From: Phytoseiulus persimilis
Taxonomy: Eukaryota > Arthropoda > Arachnida > Mesostigmata > Phytoseiidae
Direction: 5' to 3'
Assembly (NCBI GenBank): GCA_037576195.1
Contig: CM075103.1
Span: 33,564,723 to 33,628,722 of the forward strand
DNA: 64,000 bases
In this document: positions 1 to 12,832 of the stretch, piece by piece
Position numbering within the stretch: position 1 is the first letter of the stretch
How the letters are laid out: each line of letters starts with the position of its first letter
Made by a program: the position numbers and the translations under genes
The notes under the pieces: model-generated
Database searches by the model: none
Told to the model about the DNA's origin: nothing
Seen by the model: the letters and a program-made list of their open reading frames with translations, nothing else

Positions 1-3000
1 TTTCATCGAACAGAATGCGGTTGGCTCCAAGCCTTGAGGAGATTTAGAGCTCGGGTAAATCTAGAGGACAAAGAATTCAGACAATAATTAGCTCGGCGAG
101 TCGACGAGTGCATACCGTTGCAAATTAGGGTCATATTGAGCTGTTCAGATGAGTGGAACAAACTGCTATGGACGCATAAACCCCGCGCCCGCTCGAACAG
201 CGGCCGTTTGTACCAGTGATGAAGAAACTCGCGATGCACGCTCACGAGAGGGGAAGTCATTCGGTGTCGCAGATGAACTGTATGCAGGGTCGGGCCGGAC
301 AGAGCTTGGCTGAGAGAAATACCTCAAAACTTCGGCGAGGCAATTTTCGTTTCATAGGATTCTTCCGTAAGCTCCTCCTCGAGGGTCTGATGGTCCCGAC
401 AGAGCCCGGGACCCGAAAAAGTTGGACGAGTGGAGCCGCTACCTTCATGCTGACGATTTTCGCTTTAAGCACCCAAACTCACGCACAGCTCGAGCGATTG
501 TTTGAACACGCGCAATCACTCCACGGAGACACGGAAGGTGTTCACGAAACATCTTAACTCCGGAAGGCTCGCCGTGCTCCATCCCCTCTACTCGGTCTAA
601 AGTGAACGCCGGGCATGCCACTCGAAACCAGTCCTGACGCTTCGATAATAATTATCCGCTATGAGTCCTCCGACAGGACAACCGATCTCACACAGAAACT
701 CAATCGAGCTTATCTCGCTTCGCCCGAGGATTTCGAGTCGAAGAGATGGATGAAGGTCAAGCCGGCACCGCGATTATTGTCTCCAAGACTCCTGGCGCGC
801 GAACACTCCGGGCGGAGACAGTACATACACATATCTCCAATTCGCGGATGGAAGCGGATGGAACGAAACACGAAACGGAATGAGTGAGGGAAGACTTCCT
901 CGACTCGAGGCCATCGAGATCCTTTTGCGGGTCCGGGGAGAGGGAACTGAAACATCGAAGTAGACAGCAATGCATTGTGAGTAACGAGCCAAATTTATTG
1001 ACGGCTTCTAGAACCGTGCGTCGGGAGAGTGAGAAGGAACGCAACGCGCGACAAGAGCTCGACTGGAAAGGAGCTCATGGGCAGGGCTGGTTCCGAGCGC
1101 ACTGAGGCTCAGATGAGACAGGGAAAAGGAGAAGAGGAAATAAAGCAAGACGTGGAAGACGACGACCACGGCAAGGAACCGATGGGGGAGTCAAACCAGC
1201 AGCGAATCAGTTCTAAATGTTTGCAAATTGAGATAAACGAGCCACGGCGTCGTTCCCTTTCCGAAGATTCCAGACGGCTTCCCGTCCGCTCCCAGCTTGT
1301 TTCGTTTCCTCAGCTGGCGCTTGTTCAACGTCGCTTTTTCATCCCACAAGAACTCCCACTCTCGCTCTCTGTGATCGTCTCGGTTCGAGCCCTACTTGCC
1401 CTGGTCAACCCTCGCGGCGCGGATCTTCGCTCCTCGACGACTCCCCGAACGGGGTTCCTCGATTAGCTTCCTCTGAACGACCCCCGCTCTATAGTTCTTT
1501 CTCTCTCTCTCCCTCTCTCCCTCTCTCCCTCTCTCCCACTCCCCCTCTCTCTCTCTCCCACTATCCCTTTCTCGGAGTAGATACGGGAGTTGCGGAAGAG
1601 AACTCCGAGCTCTGAGGATGGAATATAATTCGAAACTGATTGTATGGACACTTGGAAATTCCCAGCGTTAGCATGCTCCCACACAGTTTGCGTTGTCTGG
1701 ATTGGGTTTCCCATCTGTCGGATAATCTTTAGGTGGTGAGAGCTCCAACTCTCGTCGGCTCTCTCGGAGGACTCTTTCAATCTCCCGCTTTTTATTCCGC
1801 TCGCTGTGTAAGTACGGAGTAATGAAGCCTGCCCGCCGGCTTGCCACTCCGCGGAGACGAGGTACTGGGACGGCCGCGGGGAGACGATCGTCAGCCTGTC
1901 CCCCGCCGCCGTTCGCTTCCCATTTGGTATGGGCGCTCATTGAATGGGCTTGGAATGAAAATCAACTTGTTCCCTTTGTCTGCTCCGAGTCAGGAGCGCT
2001 CTCTTTATCTCTTCGACATTTTGTTAAGAGTGATTCAAATGAGTCCGAGTACCGCAACTCGTTCGAGAACCTGGAGGTCAGTGAGGTTTGCGGGGCTGAG
2101 CAGAAACGCGTAAGATGTCTCCGTGAGGCTCGTTCGTTCGAGCCAAGCCATGCGTCGCCGATTCAGAAGCAGCCAATCCGAGCTTGGCAGACGTTCCCGT
2201 CCGTTCCGAGCTGGAAATGAATGAAACATGCTGGCTGTCCACCCCTCACGTCGGGAATCAAAGGCTGTTTCCAACCACTCAGCGAATATTGAAGGCCCGA
2301 ACGCTAGTTTCGGCTTCCGTGCCCGCTACGAAATCCGCAGCCACACAGCCCGGTCAGCACTTGGTTTTACTTTGTCACGAATCGGGATTCGATCCGACGT
2401 CAGAATTTTCGTTCTCTATACTGAACAATTGCTGAAAGATTGAAGCCACGGTGGGCGATGAACGAATCAGGTAGAGAGAAACTCAGGAGTCGCAGCAAAG
2501 CAGAAGACGCGTGCAGAACGACATTTCACGGTCGGGAGAGAACCATGACGGGCCGAGCGTCGCCAACTTGAGTCCGGTGGGAATCCAGGACGAGCTGAAC
2601 CAATGAGATAGGCGAATTGAGCTTAAGAGACAACATCAACAGCCGCCGAGCGAGTCTAACGCGCTTGGCTACTTAGAATGGAGCCGATTTGGCGGCTCCA
2701 AGCCGGGTCCTCAAGGCCCTCTGAGGATGGGAATATGGAATCGCAGGTTCGAAACTTCGAACGAGAGAAAGAACTGCCTACTCACTCAGAAAGGGTGTTA
2801 CCTTAGGACACCTCAGACCTTTCTTCATCTTGTTCCTCCAACTCACTTGCTTTTCCCTCGTGAGACTATCTGGGCGCCGGAACGTGGAAAAATATGCAAT
2901 TCTGTCGAAGTCGCGGTTGCGCTGTACGCGGCCCGAGCCGCGCGAGGAGCGAGCCCGGGATCGGGGGCTCTTTGAGTGCATCTGAGTATCCGATGGAGCC

Positions 3001-6000
3001 TTTGCCTCTGCCGCCGCTGGCGCTGTTGCTCCTTCTTCAACGGCAACGGCGGCAGTGGTCGTTGAGAGTGTGGTGACAGATTCAAAATCGATGCGTTTGG
3101 TAACGACTGATGCCGCCGCAGGAGTTCCGCGAAAATGGAAGAGACCCCAGCTCTGTGAAGCTCGATCTGATCCGGCTCCGTCTCGAAAAGGAGGCCGAAC
3201 GCGAAGAAGAAGCCGACTGCCAGGACACGGGTTTTTTGGCTGATTTCAGGGCTTACTGTCGAAGAAGGCGCCGACACAAGTGAGTATCCGGCGTCTGTTT
3301 CCTTCGGCGCCGTGAAAGGAGGATTTCTGTCTGCAGAAGTGTGCCTCCCTGGTCGTCGGAATGCGAGAACGATAGAATAATCGAGGATAAATCGATGCTG
3401 TGCCGAATGAGTGCTATCAGCGGGGGCATGCCCTCCCCGTGGTACGAATGCGTCGCTGTCCCACGATGCATGCTCGTCCGCCGGTCCTCCACCCTGAGCA
3501 AGGGAGAACGATGGCAAATCATGCTGAGTCATGGCCCCTGAGGATAGCTGCTCACGGTCGAGTGTTGTCCAGAGTCCCCTCTTTGCTTGGACACCTCAGA
3601 TATCCTTTTCCCGACCACAGAGACGGAGAACAACATGATCCTCGATCTGCCTTTTTGTGTTTCTTCCCATTCGTGTTTGCACAAGAGAATACCCGACCCG
3701 ATCATCTCTCCTTTGTTGTCTCCGAGTCTATACGAGACGGGAACTGTAGTCAAACAGAAATCCATTCCTGCTCCAGCATCTGGGGTCTTCTCTTCGCCGC
3801 ATCAAGAAACGAAGGAAGCAACGTTGTCCGCAGAGGGGACGAGTCCTTGGGGAAATTGCTCCGCATGCGCCACGATTCAGTCAGATGTCTGGGCATATCA
3901 TTAGGCGAGGATGCTCCTCGAGTGGTTGCCGACGATTTCCGCCATGACCATAATGATTGGTTTGTTGCCTCGAACTGAATCCCAGCACGGTCCTCTCCTA
4001 ACTAATCACGGCAACCCAATCCCCGACTCAACGGGCGCCCCTGAACAGAGCGGGCTCGCATGCCATCCAGAATCACACGAATTCGAGTCCGAGTGCGAGC
4101 CCTGCTCACCCGAATTTCACGCCTTCCAGGTACATCCGAATCGCGACTCAGCCTGAGCGTGAGGATGCACTTACCCCCCACGAAATTTCCGGGGAGGTCG
4201 ATGCGTGGGCGCGGATCATATTTCCCTCAACATTCTTCCTGTTCATGCTGTGTTATTGGGTCCTGTTTCTATATTTGGTCGACGACGAGATCGACTACTC
4301 CAACCCCATCGGCGGAATGACAGTCGGAGTTCCCTTGCAAGTCAACAACGGCAATCGAAGCGACTCGAACGCCTGAGTGTATGAGCCATGAGCGATCTTC
4401 TAGACGGCGGCGAGCACCAAGCTGTGAAAAGAAAACCACCTGTCGGGGCAACGTCAGCGTCAGAATCTGCAGTTTTGAACTCCAAGTGCTCGATTGCCCC
4501 TCCGCGACGAGCTTGGGCCCCGGTCAGCGGGTGCCGAGCTCGGCTGACGAGCTCCGTCGGCTCCGCTGCTCAGCTTGGTCTTCGCCACCAACTTCTGTTA
4601 GTAGTAAGAGTCTGTTCGTAGGTCGGAAGAGCGCGTCTTACGCAACTCATCGAAGTCGTCTAAGGATAGCTCTTCAGGGGAAAACTACTTTTCCATCGTC
4701 TTCTGTCAACTGTACTGTGTCGTAACGTGCAGGAGCTACTCGCGCAGTTTAACTCTGACCGACAACGAGTGTAGCCGTCGTGCGAGTCGGAACTCACGGT
4801 CGGTAGATGGGGAATTTCGCAAGTCCAGAATTCGAGAACCTGATTGACCTAACCGACAATTGTCAACTCCTGTAAATATTGGAATTGTAACAAAACACTG
4901 CTGGAAGCGGAGGAGTGAAATCGAATTCATCGTTAATCTTTTCTTGATAGTGATAATTTGGATACATGAAGAACCACCGCATATCGTGTTTAGGTATGCC
5001 GAGCGAACGCCTCGATGGCGAACGGGACTTGAACCGAGACTTTACGACGGACCTTGGAGAGGAACGCGAATGAAGAGCAACGTCAAACGCATCATCCAGA
5101 ACACGGTGAACCTTCACTGAGTTTCCTGGATTTTACTGTCCCCCGGAATCTCTTCCAACCGGGGCAGCTGTAACAATTCTGTATGTTACAGCCTAGCTAC
5201 CCTGGAAGGGATGAAACCGAAAACGAAAAACGAGGGACAACTATTCACTGTAATCGCTACGTGGGTACCTGCTTAAAATCTATCTTCCTTCAGGCTGTTT
5301 AGCTGAAGAGATTAATGTGGCCACTGTTGTACACCAGTTAGTACGGATCCACCGGAGATTAACAGCGAGCATTTTTCTTGCGACCTCCTCGATCGATCAA
5401 TCGAGCTGAAGCAGGACTGCGGCGGATGCCAAAGAAACGATTTTCGCGTTTCTCTTATTACAGCGTAATCACAGTTAGGGTTTTTCTATGCTCCAGCTAC
5501 CGATGGCGAAAACTCATCCATCTCAGCCCATCAACTCCGTTAGTTTACCCGCGTTCTAACAAGTTTCTGCGTCTCCATTGAGGAGATTCAAGCTCATCGA
5601 GAATTTTGGAAAACATCCGAAAAAATAACTGAAATTATGCTGTTAGATGAAATGCTCCGCTTAGTCGATGATCGAGCTTGCGCCATATTGAGTCCTATCG
5701 ATTCCAGTGATCATCGTTCTGGCTTCCCTCCTCCGATTTCTCGAGCTTGATATCTCACAGCATCAAAATCATTATTTTCTTCAACAACCTCAATGTCAAT
5801 GCTAAAATGCCAACAGGAAGCGAGCGATTCCAAGCAGCCCGCGAACATACAGGGGTGGGTGGCCTCGTCAATCCTCCCATGATGGATGACGCTCTGCGGA
5901 ACGCGCGGATGCGAGATCGAGTAGATGATGCTCGCTAGAATTGAGGGCATATGGCAAGCTACAAACAACCGCGAGCGCAAACCGTGAGCGCAATCGCGCC

Positions 6001-8639
6001 GGAGCTCAACTGGGAGGGAATAGGGGAGGCTGCGTTCCGGAGTCTTCCCAAACGCTAATCCATGATTCGGGGAGGGGTTCAACACAATTCATACACTTTC
6101 GGGGACGCGACCGTGGCTCGATGATGAATAGGGATGCCAGTTCCTCACTGCAATGAGAAATTGCAATCTAACAGAGATCCGATCATCCCAGTGTTGAGAA
6201 CACATGGACTTGCCCCCTCCTCCCTCTCGCACGCCGTTGAGTTCCGCCCAGGTTGCGCCTCGCTGATTCACGCCACTGGGTCCACGTACAGAGAGTGACA
6301 AACTGCTTCTGGTCTAGACATCGTTCGCGCCTCTTGGAGTCGACGTCTTTGTCGAACTCCGAAAAATGATCCATCTGGCATCCTCGGTCGACTGACTTTT
6401 GACGGAGGCGATAATCCTGTTTGTGATGCAGCGATTTCCCGTTCATCAAATAGCGCTTCAGTCATTCATAAGATCGTTATTCCCATTCTGCAGAATGATG
6501 AGAGGGAATGGAGTCATGACCGGAGACTTGAAACGAACGTGAAGCAGGGTCGATTGTTGAAAATACGTTCTTCAGTCAGCCTGATATGACGCCGGAAGCG
6601 AAGAAGGGAAACAGAAGCATGGAGGAAAACCCCTACCGATTCGTGAGCTTCTACGTCGGAACTGAGTGGAGTGATTTATATATATATCAAATGGAGGACG
6701 AGTGTCAGTAATGTTTGGAGGACCGAGGTTTGTATATTGACCTCTTACAAGCGGCATGGGTGAGCACCTGGGCAGAATCTGTCGATGAATTGAAACATTC
6801 TTGCGAGCTGTTTTTACACTATTCCGGGAATTCAATTCACCTGTATCGTATCTGGATCGAAGCTTCAACACACGGGGAAACGGAACAAAGAGATGGCTCC
6901 GGATCGAATCTCTAGATAGACAGAATAGGCATTCTCGTTTTGTGTATGGGAATGATTTGAAGTGGAGTTTCCTCCCTGTAGAAAAGTCTCTGGCGGAAGA
7001 GACGAGGAGACAATGATGACGATGATTCCGAGGTTGTAAAGAGTCTTGTCTCGGATGAGGCCTCCGAATAACCTAGGGGCCGGGTTGATTTCCTTCGCCG
7101 TTCGGTTGCTCACAGTATCAACATAGTTACCTCGTAGCAACGAGGACCGACACTAGAAACGGACAGCCCCATGGTGCGCCATCGCTCTGTACGAGTATAA
7201 AGAAGATGAATTTCATACTCATGCCCGTTGATTTCGTTCGTCACCCTCTGCCCATGATGACGGAAGAATAAATAAGGTTTCAGAATTATCATCACGAACC
7301 AAGTAACCGCTTAGCTCAATGTTTGTGGGTTGCGTAAACCGCTGCCCCTGATGGCAAGCTCAGGGAGTCGAACGGAATAAGCTCAATTCGCACGTTTCGG
7401 AGGATTCAATAAAGTCGGCTCCGATTTGTAGATCGTGCTCAATGGTTCGGAAGAACTGATCCGGAAAGTTCCCGATCTTTGCATACATCGATGAGTCGTG
7501 CACTGTCGCTATGATCGGGAATCACGTATACTGCAACGCATTTCAGCATAAGGAATCGAGTCGTGTCTCACTACTGTGCCGTAGGGGGGGGGGGAGAGGA
7601 CGAGTCAGACGTTGAGGTTCATGAGCTGGAGTAGTTTCGTGTTAGGAACTTCCTTCACAGATAGGAAACAGACATGAAACGAGAAAACGGAGGGGGAAAA
7701 CCATCGTTAATGGACTGATTCACTATTCCGAGGAGTAGTTATGAGAATGTGGTGCTTCCAGGATATGAGCTCGGTACGCCCAACTTTCCATAGACTTGCC
7801 GGATCGGCGGGGGGTAGCTCCCGAGTAGGGGAGGGTACTCGAATGAGATTCTGACACATTGATGATTGTCTAATTTCGGTCCCAGATTCAATCGGATGCT
7901 TGTGTTCGAGGGGGCATCCTGTTATTGAACAAAATCTGAATCGATATCGTGCGGAGGGAAGTCTTGAGGGCCAGAGATGGTTTCGCCCCAATCTGTTGTA
8001 CATACATTAACCCCTCCGGTATTGATCGGATTGACGTGGGATTCGCGGCATTTGTGGAGTGGTTCACAATGATGGACGAAGACTTTTTGAGTACAATGAA
8101 GGTGCTTCCGGGACAAAGGGTCTCGGCACTTTTGGCCTTGTGTCGGGGATTCGAATGAGATATCCCATAACGGATACCCCATCCCAGGAGAACATTTTCT
8201 GTCCAGTCGGCGGGCTCCTGGCTGCCTCGTTTTTTTTTTTATAAAATGAAACAGCCTCTGGACCGATGAAAACCGAGCGAGATTTGGCAACTTGAAATGC
8301 TCGTATATCCGTTATCTGGGAGTCCAGAGCTCATAAGGTGGGTTTTGGAAAGCTCGTGAATGCTTTCCAGCTTTCCGATGCGTCCTTAATAGTTTTCCAA
8401 CATCAATTCGAAGTGAATGTCTCTATCCCACTTCCTGGAGGTTGACCACTTTCTTGTTTGTGCCATATTATGCTCCCCTTCAATGCGAGCACAATGCGAT
8501 AAACAGATCAAAAAATATTTGGGGGTCAAGGTTGAAAAACTGTCGTTGGTCACCCTGAATTCATCGAATTTCATGCATAAACTCCAGAATATTTGATGAT
8601 GGAAGGCCCCGAGCCAGATAAAATCACATTCTGAGCCTC
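1..8639. other. Unassigned region, no supported gene
   Basis: No open frame here has recognisable homology together with believable splice sites. The longest frame, 229 codons on the minus strand at 2843-3532, is low-complexity (runs of Pro, Arg and Gln) over a GC-rich stretch, and the opposite strand is also open there, so I read it as chance. A CT-rich tract is listed separately, and short poly-G (around 7585-7595) and poly-T (around 8229) runs occur. The stretch may hold introns, untranslated exons or distal regulatory DNA of genes lying outside the window. Confidence 0.5.
1497..1572. repeat. CT-rich microsatellite
   Basis: An almost pure pyrimidine tract of CT and CCCT steps lies on the plus strand (GA-rich on the minus strand). 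It is simple sequence. Such tracts can act as GAGA-type promoter elements in arthropods, but no neighbouring gene start is evident. Confidence 0.8.
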
Positions 8640-8669
8640 GGAACACACGGAATCAGCCGCCCAGACCCC

Positions 8670-8765
8670 CAAAAGTTTGGTCAGATTGGCCCCGGAATCA
8701 CGCCTCCAGACTTGTGAAGTGATGGTCAGATTGGTCCCGGAATCACCCCCCCAGACTTGGGAAAT
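8670..8765 (-). repeat. Inverted copies of the 45-bp minisatellite left of the transposase
   Basis: Two consecutive units read TGGTCAGATTGGYCCCGGAA followed by TCAC and CCAGACTTG. They are the reverse complement of the units that make up the large array at 9.77-11.96 kb. A partial unit precedes them. They run directly into the transposase reading frame, which supplies the first 30 or so codons of an apparent 233-codon frame (8677-9378). Those codons are therefore repeat sequence, not part of the enzyme. Confidence 0.85.
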
Positions 8766-9760
8766 TCCGTTGTGCAAACCGTCCACGATCTGCACAACCA
8801 ACGGTCTCGTCGTCGATTTCGCAGGCCCACTCCTTGGAACTTGGGACGATGCCAAGATCGTGCAGGAAGTTCTGAAGAATGAGCATCTTCGAGCACTACT
8901 GAAGGCAAACGATGTACTGATCGTTGATCGCGGTTTTCGGGTCGCCGTGGATCACATGAGAAGCCTGGGTTTCAGAGTTGAAATGCCAGCGATGGAAGGC
9001 ACCAGGAAGCAGCTTCCAACGGATGATGCCAACGCTTCTCGACGAGTCACTAAGATCCATTGGATCGTTGAGGCCGTGCATGGGAAAGTCGCTCAACGCT
9101 CATACAAGATGCTGCACAATACGCTCTACAACAGAATGCTCCCAGAGATCCGTTCACTGTGTCAAATCGTCGGCTACCTGAAGAACACCTACGGCGAGCG
9201 ATCGTTGCAAGACATTAACATGTCTTCCGAGATCGTTGAATACATGGAACGGTGCAACTACAGAACACCCTCGGAGCGGAGGTTGAGGCCGGAGGTTGGA
9301 GGAGTGGGAAGTGGGAACTCACGACTCACAACAGATCAAGGCCACCGACCTTACCGACTTCCGTGGCCTGACGCGTGAGTATTTACTCCTGTTAACTTCA
9401 GGACCATTCCAACTCGAGCTGGCATGCTCGTTCTCGGCGAAAGTCTTGACAGCTGACAACAATGTCCTACTGAGGTTTGTCAAAGAAACACCCAATATCG
9501 TTCGTCTGGAAATCAGGTCGTCATCGATTACGAACCAAACCTGCATTAACTAGACGGCATTCGAAGATACTGGTGTGACTGACCCAATGGGGCACGGACA
9601 GTGGGCTGCTGTTTGCATGTGGCCGCGTGCATCTCCTACCTGTCTTTCGCCAGGCTTTGGCTACGAATTCGGCTGCGGGCACCACACTTAACGGACCTCT
9701 CCATGCCATCTGGAGACGATACAGAGTCAGAAGACGATTGCTTTGGGCCTGACACCGTCA
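8766..9760 (+). pseudogene. Decayed DDE (PIF/Harbinger-like) transposase with SWIM-like tail
   Basis: The frame beginning near 8773 carries the core of a DDE superfamily endonuclease (DDE_Tnp_4-like): TTNGLVVD, then GTWDDAKIV, then VLIVDRGFR with the second catalytic Asp, then HWIVEAVHGK with the catalytic Glu. The segment that should hold the first catalytic Asp is missing, because the homology starts directly after the minisatellite units. The reading moves to another frame near 9290 (LTDFRGLTREYLLLLTSG and following) and again near 9565. There VGCCLHVAACISYL resembles the second half of a Cys/His SWIM zinc motif, and an acidic C-terminal tail follows (GDDTESEDD). Loss of the first Asp plus at least two frame breaks and a stop at 9550 mean no active enzyme. 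The family assignment rests on motifs read by eye. The element is bounded by oppositely oriented copies of one minisatellite, which suggests those repeats derive from its ends. Confidence 0.75.
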
Positions 9761-9765
9761 GATTA

Positions 9766-11965
9766 TTTCGGAGTCTGTACGGGATCGGTCAGACCATACT
9801 TGTGGGGGTCCGAGCGGGTAATTCCGGGATCGATCTGACTCTTCCAAGTCTGAAGAGGTGATTCCGGAACCAATCTGACCATACTTTTTAAAAGCTGGAG
9901 GGGTGATTCCGGAACCAATCTGACAATACTTCTCAAAACCTGGAGAGGTGATTCCGGAACCAATCTGACCATACTCTTCCGAGTCTGGAGGGGTGATTCC
10001 GGAACCAATCTGACCATGCTTTTCAAAAGCTGAAGGGGTGATTCCGGGACCAATCTGACCATGCTTTTCAAAAGCTGAAGGGGTGATTCCGGAACCAATC
10101 TGACGATACTTTTCAGAAGCTGGAGGTGTGATTTCGCAACCAATCTGACCATACTCTTCCGAGTCTGGAGGGGTGATTCCGGAACCAATCTGACCATGCT
10201 TTTCAAAAGCTGAAGGGGTGATTCCGGAACCAATCTGACCATACTCTTCCGAGTCTGGAGGGGTGATTCCGGAACCAATCTGACCATACTTTTTAAAAGC
10301 TGGAGGGGTGATTCCGGAACCAATCTGACCATACTTTTCAAAAGCTGAAGGGGTGATTCCGGAACCAATCTGACGATACTTTTCAGAAGCTGGAGGTGTG
10401 ATTTCGCAACCAATCTGACCATACTTTTCAAAAGCTGGAGGAGTGATTCTGGAACCAATCTGACCATGCTTTTCAGGAGCTGGAGGGGCGATTCCGGAAC
10501 CAATATGACCATACTTTTCAAAAGCTGGAGGTGTGATTCCAGAACCAATCTGACCATACTTTTTAAAAGCTGGAGGGGTGATTCCGGAACCAATCTGACA
10601 ATACTTCTCAAAACCTGGAGAGGTGATTCCGGAACCAATCTGACCATACTCTTCCGAGTCTGGAGGGGTGATTCCGGAACCAATCTGACCATACTTTTCA
10701 AAAGCTGGAGGGGTGATCCCGGAACCAATCTGACCATACTTCTCAAAACCTGGAGAGGTGATTCCGGAACCAATCTGACCATACTCTTCCGAGTCTGGAG
10801 GGGTGATTCCGGAACCAATCTGACCATACTCTTCCGAGTCTGGAGGGGTGATTCCGGAACCAATCTGACCATACTTTTTAAAAGCTGGAGGGGTGATTCC
10901 GGAACCAATCTGACCATACTTTTCAAAACCTGGAGAGGTGATTCCGGAGCCAATCTGACCATACTCTTCCGAGTCTGGAGGGGTGATTCCGGAACCAATC
11001 TGACCATGCTTTTCAAAAGCTGAAGGGGTGATTCCGGAACCAATCTGACGATACTTTTCAGAAGCTGGAGGTGTGATTTCGCAACCAATCTGACCATACT
11101 CTTCCGAGTCTGGAGGGGTGATTCCGGAACCAATCTGACCATGCTTTTCAAAAGCTGAAGGGGTGATTCCGGAACCAATCTGACCATACTCTTCCGAGTC
11201 TGGAGGGGTGATTCCGGAACCAATCTGACCATACTTTTTAAAAGCTGGAGGGGTGATTCCGGAACCAATCTGACCATACTTTTCAAAAGCTGAAGGGGTG
11301 ATTCCGGAACCAATCTGACGATACTTTTCAGAAGCTGGAGGTGTGATTTCGCAACCAATCTGACCATACTTTTCAAAAGCTGGAGGAGTGATTCTGGAAC
11401 CAATCTGACCATGCTTTTCAGGAGCTGGAGGGGCGATTCCGGAACCAATATGACCATACTTTTCAAAAGCTGGAGGTGTGATTCCAGAACCAATCTGACC
11501 ATACTTTTTAAAAGCTGGATGGGTGATTCCGGAACCAATCTGACAATACTTCTCAAAACCTGTAGAGGTGATTCCGGAACCAATCTGACCATACTCTTCC
11601 GAGTCTGGAGGGGTGATTCCGGAACCAATCTGACCATACTTTTTAAAAGCTGGAGGGGTGATTCCGGAACCAATCTGACAATACTTCTCAGAACCTGGAG
11701 AGGTGATTCCGGAACCAATCTGACCATACTCTTCCGAGTCTGCAGGGGTGATCTCGGGACCAATCTGATCATTACTTTGCAAGTCTGGAGGGATGATTCC
11801 GAGACCAATCTGACCATTACTTTCAAAGTCTGAGGGGATGATCCCGGGGCCCATCTGACCATACTTTTCCAAGTCTGGAGGGTTGATTTCGAGACCAATC
11901 TGACCATTACTTTCCGAGTCTGGAGGAGTGATTCCGTGACCAATCTGACCGGGAGCATCTGAATT
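9766..11965 (+). repeat. 45-bp minisatellite array, about 48 units
   Basis: The tandem unit is 45 bp with core GGTGATTCCGGAACCAATCT, then GACCATACT, then a variable segment. Main variants of that segment end in TTCCGAGTCTGGAG, TTTCAAAAGCTGGAG, TTTTAAAAGCTGGAG or CTCAAAACCTGGAG. The edges are degenerate: units near 9770-9850 and 11740-11965 carry many substitutions, while the middle is nearly uniform, as expected from expansion by unequal exchange. Because 45 is divisible by 3 and the unit lacks stops in several frames, it gives artificial open frames of up to 790 codons on the minus strand and 185 on the plus strand, each a 15-residue repeat. I do not regard these as genes. Confidence 0.95.
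10050..11760 (+). repeat. Higher-order duplication inside the minisatellite (945-bp offset)
   Basis: The order of unit variants from about 10050 to 10815 recurs from about 10995 to 11760 at a constant offset of 945 bp, which is exactly 21 units. Rare variants match at the same places: the unit with GGAGCTGGAGGGGCG and the CAATATGACC change occurs near 10480 and again near 11425. A few point differences separate the two blocks, so the block duplication of about 17 units is older than the last homogenisation. Confidence 0.85.
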
Positions 11966-12830
11966 ACCTTCATTCGAATGGCCGAGCCTCCCCAAGGAAG
12001 CGCGGAACAAAAACATACAAAACCGATGCCGAGATGATGATCAGACAAATACCAGAGTATCGGACAGCTCAGTCCGGGAGAAATAATTCCGAACCGCTCG
12101 ACCCGAGTCGAGTTCCGGATGTATGACTCATACAAAGCTTACTCCGAGTTTCCTCGGCTCCACAATGGTGTCCAACAGCGCTTCCGAGGTTTCTCATTCA
12201 GCAGTCTTTGCGCGACAGCGATTCACTAAAAGAGAGCATTAGAGGCTCCTGTCGGATTTGGATGCTTAAATATTGAGTGCAATGGGACACTTGATCCGCT
12301 CCAGATGCTCGTATTGATATGCCCAATGAAGGGAGAATCAGGGAACACCCGAACCACACAACTCAGCAATCCTCGTAGAGGATCACTGAGCCTGAGTGCT
12401 ACTTCGCTCGTTGCTCTCGCCTCCCCGGTGTCTGATCGACGACCTTCCTCATCTTCGAGGAGGTATGCATCGATATCCGATCCGCAGATTTTTTTTGGGA
12501 GGATTGCGAAAACTCAGGAAAAGACCCGGCTCCGGGTCCAAATTTTCAAACCAGTTTTCCGATGCATCTGGGCCTCCGAAAATATGCGCCCTATGCCAGC
12601 TCTGCCGCCAATGTTACATATCAGTCCAGCAGTTTTGTTATGAAGGCTGGACGTTCAAGCAACGAAAATCAATCACCTTCCTCCAGCCGACAGGTATTGG
12701 GGCTGGTCAGAAATTACTGGAACGCTTTCCATGCGGGCGGTGAGTCTGAGATAAATACATTTGGACCTGAGACCTTTCGGCCCCGCTCGGTGGCGGTCGT
12801 CTGTGCATCGAAATGCGCATGATCCTCATA
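11966..12830. other. Unassigned spacer
   Basis: No gene or repeat is recognised here. Plus-strand frames of 112-121 codons overlap one another in different frames and have no homology I can name. Confidence 0.4.
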
Positions 12831-12832
12831 TA

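Noticed and set aside
1029-1466. 145-codon plus-strand frame
   Set aside because: Charged, low-complexity start followed by unrelated sequence, with no splice context or homology.
2843-3532. 229-codon minus-strand frame
   Set aside because: Composition-driven (Pro, Arg, Gln and Ala runs over GC-rich DNA), overlapped by plus-strand frames of similar quality, with no homology.
8677-9378. Full 233-codon transposase frame taken as a gene
   Set aside because: The first 30 or so codons are minisatellite, the first catalytic Asp is absent and the true C-terminus continues in other frames, so it is a pseudogene fragment.
9758-12135. Minus-strand open frames of 752 and 790 codons
   Set aside because: They are translations of the 45-bp minisatellite. 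Several frames on both strands are open for the same reason, and no unit-independent sequence supports a protein.
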